A stretch of DNA of 64,000 bases from Flavihumibacter sp. UBA7668 (lineage in GTDB: Bacteria; Bacteroidota; Bacteroidia; Chitinophagales; Chitinophagaceae), in assembly GCF_002483205.1 (NCBI RefSeq), contig NZ_DLHM01000003.1, positions 186,001 through 250,000 on the forward strand. Direction: 5' to 3'. This document shows, in pieces, positions 61,925 through 64,000 of the stretch. Numbering within the stretch: the stretch's first letter is position 1; the number at the start of each line of letters is the position of its first letter. The notes beneath the pieces were generated by a model. The model saw nothing but the letters and a program-made list of their open reading frames with translations, did not search any database and was not told where the DNA came from. A program made the position numbers and the translations under genes.

Positions 61925-63295
61925 CTATGGTTCTATCACGAGTTCCAGCTGTTTTTTCGACAACATGGTACTATCTGCCGAGCCGGGTTTTACATTGGTA
62001 TCCCAGAGATATAGTTTTTTCAGTAATGGCAATTGAGTTAGCAACGGAATGGCATCATTGGTCAGCTTAGTTCCATATAAATTCAGGTATTCCAGTTTTT
62101 GCAAACCGGTAAGTGGTTTAAGCCCCTGATCTGTTATTGGATTCCTGTTCAGATTCAGTTTATATAAATTGGTCAGAGAACCAAGTTGGTTGAGTTGCTC
62201 ATCTTTCAACTGGCAATTCTCCAATTGCAACCAGACCAACTGTTCATTGATGCCTTGCAGCACAGACAGGTCGGGATGTTCGTTTCCGTTTCCATTAAAT
62301 TTCACTTCCAGCAGATTGGATGTTTTGGTGAGCAGGTTCACCTGAAATCCTTTCTCCAGAACCAGCCGGAGAGCAGTTGGATTTGCAGGAGCGGCTTCAT
62401 ATCCTTCCACTGCTTCCCGATCCAATTGGAAAAAACTGATCAGCCGGTCCTTTATTTTTACACCTGGAGCCAATGCACTGATTTTTTGCTGCTGATGTGC
62501 ACCGGTTTCTATCCACCATTCCAATATTGCTTTTTGCTCTTCCGTCAGAGGTGTTTTTCCATCCGTAGGCATAAACTCCTTATGGTCCTGCGGCAAACTG
62601 ATCCGGCGATACAATTCACTGGTAGCCAGGTTGCCCGGTACCACACCCGGACTGGTTTTACCTCCTGCTAATATTTCGGCATGAGTACCGAGTAAATAAT
62701 CTCCTTTTTTCTTTTCCTGATTATGACAGCTTACACATTTGGCCTGCAGTATGGGTACCACGGCATCTTCAAAAAGATAAGCGGAGTCCAGCTCACGGAT
62801 GTAGGTTTTCCCAACGGTTCCGGTTGTTAGTGAATCTATTTTCCCAAAGGGGGCATACTCGGTTAAATAACTGGAACCATGGGTGAGTGATCCGCCCCAG
62901 TGCCCGGTCATCAGCATGCAGCCAACCGCACTAACAATCAGGATGAACCGAAGCATAGAGAAATCAAATCGCCGGTTTCTTATTTTCAGGCGGTAACTTA
63001 TATAAATCAGCAGGGACAATACCGCCACAGCAATTCCGCCCAGTTTATGGTTAGACAGTGTTTGATTTTCATAGTCACCTCCCTGAGAAAGCAGTAATCC
63101 GGTAAGAACAGAAAGCCCACCACTCAATGCAGCCAATAACCAGAGCAGGGAAACTACTTCCTGTAATAGTTCGGAAGGCCGCTTCCATTGCACCAGGTGC
63201 AGCACCAGTGCAAAAGACAGCAGTCCAATAGGAAGGTGTACGAATAAAGGGTGAAATCGCCCTATAAATAAAGACAGTTCAGGGTTTAGTTGCAT
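61925..63295 (-). CDS. DUF2231 / cytochrome-c-type / LRR membrane protein (paralogue of 35263-37389)
   Basis: 456 residues: about four membrane helices (residues 12-140, HPLFVHLPIGLLSFALVL), a haem motif C187-V-S-C190-H191 within PILQAKCVSCHNQEKKKGDY, MPTDGKTPLTEEQKAILEWWIETGAH, and leucine-rich repeats to the end (LVWLQLENCQLKDEQLNQLGSLTNLYKLNLNRNPITDQGLKPLTGLQKLEYLNLYGTKLTNDAIP). The same order as the protein at 35263-37389, but it lacks the chitobiase-type and C-terminal beta domains, ending where those begin. Thirteen bases after a DUF1501 gene, as in the first module. Probably membrane-bound with a periplasmic haem; role unknown. Confidence 0.85.
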   Translation of the reverse strand: MQLNPELSLFIGRFHPLFVHLPIGLLSFALVLHLVQWKRPSELLQEVVSLLWLLAALSGGLSVLTGLLLSQGGDYENQTLSNHKLGGIAVAVLSLLIYISYRLKIRNRRFDFSMLRFILIVSAVGCMLMTGHWGGSLTHGSSYLTEYAPFGKIDSLTTGTVGKTYIRELDSAYLFEDAVVPILQAKCVSCHNQEKKKGDYLLGTHAEILAGGKTSPGVVPGNLATSELYRRISLPQDHKEFMPTDGKTPLTEEQKAILEWWIETGAHQQQKISALAPGVKIKDRLISFFQLDREAVEGYEAAPANPTALRLVLEKGFQVNLLTKTSNLLEVKFNGNGNEHPDLSVLQGINEQLVWLQLENCQLKDEQLNQLGSLTNLYKLNLNRNPITDQGLKPLTGLQKLEYLNLYGTKLTNDAIPLLTQLPLLKKLYLWDTNVKPGSADSTMLSKKQLELVIEP

Positions 63296-63308
63296 TCCAA
63301 TCAGATTA

Positions 63309-64000
63309 TCAGGCCAAAATTTCTTTCACTACATTTCCATGCACATCCGTTAAACGAAAATCACGTCCGCCAAACCGGAAGGTTAATTGTTTGTGATCCA
63401 TTCCCATCAGGTGCAGCATGGTAGCATGCAGATCATGGATCGTAACAGGTTTATCAATTACGCGGTATCCATAGTCATCCGTTGCACCATAAATGGTTCC
63501 TCCTTTAATACCGGCACCGGCCATCCACATACTGAATGCAGATGGATTATGATCCCGTCCATCCGTGCCCTGCGCAAAAGGAGTACGGCCAAATTCACCA
63601 GACCATACCACCAGGGTTTCATCCAGCAAGCCGCGTTTTTTTAAATCCTTCAACAAGCCGGCAATAGGCTGATCCACAGCATGCGCATTATTTTCATGCC
63701 CTTTTTTAAGATTGGAATGCTGATCCCAGCGATCTGCTCCTCCCCCAATATCCGGACAGGTCAATTCAATAAAGCGGACTCCTCTTTCCACCAGTCTGCG
63801 TGCCAGTAAACACTGAGCCGCATAATTACGCGTATTGGGGTCAGGAGAATCAAGTCCGTATAATTTTTTGACAGATTCTGATTCGTTTTTGAATTCAGTT
63901 AACTCCGGAATGGAGGACTGCATTTTATAAGCCAGTTCATAATTGGAAATAGCAGCCTCAATAGCATCCGCACCATCGAGAGTTTTTAATAAATGACCAT
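63309..64000 (-). CDS. DUF1501 domain protein, C-terminal part (runs off the right edge)
   Basis: The frame is open from 64000 to the stop at 63309-63311, giving 229 residues of the C-terminal part; an internal ATG at 63923 is not the start, since the reading frame and family similarity continue upstream (LLKTLDGADAIEAAISNYELAYK). Family markers: RFIELTCPDIGGGADRWDQHSNL, VVWSGEFGRTPFAQGTDGRDHNPSAFSMWMAGAGIKGG and VTIHDLHATMLHLMGMDH. It is the paralogue of the gene at 37389-38837 and is followed by the same type of cytochrome/LRR gene. The N-terminus, with the expected Tat signal, lies outside the window. Confidence 0.92.
   Translation of the reverse strand, partial: GHLLKTLDGADAIEAAISNYELAYKMQSSIPELTEFKNESESVKKLYGLDSPDPNTRNYAAQCLLARRLVERGVRFIELTCPDIGGGADRWDQHSNLKKGHENNAHAVDQPIAGLLKDLKKRGLLDETLVVWSGEFGRTPFAQGTDGRDHNPSAFSMWMAGAGIKGGTIYGATDDYGYRVIDKPVTIHDLHATMLHLMGMDHKQLTFRFGGRDFRLTDVHGNVVKEILA

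Noticed and set aside
62186..62671. 161-codon plus-strand frame inside the cytochrome/LRR gene at the right end
   Set aside because: Antisense to the haem and LRR region, with a protein rich in F, C and Q as expected for reversed LRR coding; no domain.

Overview
The window looks like chromosomal DNA of a Bacteroidota bacterium, most likely a member of the Chitinophagaceae/Sphingobacteriia. The evidence is an ECF sigma / FecR-DUF4974 / TonB-receptor signalling locus, a PorQ-type type IX secretion protein, Porin_10 and OMP_b-brl_3 outer-membrane barrels, HYC_CC_PP and head-GIN proteins, a YpdA-type bacillithiol enzyme, and one exact TAnnTTTG promoter box. No tRNA, rRNA, CRISPR array, insertion sequence or phage gene was seen, and no gap without a gene is longer than about 215 bases.

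Layout. 1-6808 (all minus): the 5' third of a GH1 beta-glucosidase, miaA, a PRiA4_ORF3 protein, cca and three GT4 glycosyltransferases, closely packed like one transcript. 6892-10251: housekeeping and small genes (sucC, GH16 glucanase, CDGSH protein, DUF1415). 10341-17147: a surface-signalling locus (sigma factor, FecR anti-sigma factor, STN/CarbD/LA_2272-repeat protein, TonB receptor, head-GIN lipoprotein). Two promoter-like sites with the same sequence and the same 15-base spacer lie in front of the sigma gene and the receptor, and the locus ends in a 150-bp inverted-repeat element. 17152-20888: YpdA and a gluconokinase/gluconate permease pair. 20897-24901: a probable copper or thiol-stress cluster with two secreted HMA proteins (one with a 13-cysteine tail), a TlpA thioredoxin and an HYC_CC_PP protein. 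24969-35091: porin, purine nucleoside phosphorylase, Lon, PorQ, M42 peptidase, a UbiA-like membrane protein and a LuxE-like protein.

35263-41155 is a three-gene module of a type best known from Planctomycetes (cytochrome c/DUF2231/LRR/chitobiase-C protein, DUF1501, DUF1549-DUF1553). A second copy begins at 61925 and runs off the right edge. Between them lie a 40-residue membrane protein overlapping an AsmA-like gene, a stand-alone half Gfo/Idh/MocA domain, GH43 and GH78 hydrolases, an outer-membrane barrel, a DUF481 protein and a nine-gene myo-inositol operon (iolJ-iolB-iolC-iolD-symporter-iolA-iolE-iolG-lacI). That operon encodes every step from myo-inositol to acetyl-CoA and dihydroxyacetone phosphate. 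A LacI-type palindrome lies 23 bases before its first gene.

The strongest leads are the paired sigma promoters together with the STN domain split off from its TonB receptor, the inverted-repeat element at 16998-17147, the metallothionein-like HMA protein, the repeated DUF1501 modules, and the small or partial-fold genes at 41370 and 43253.
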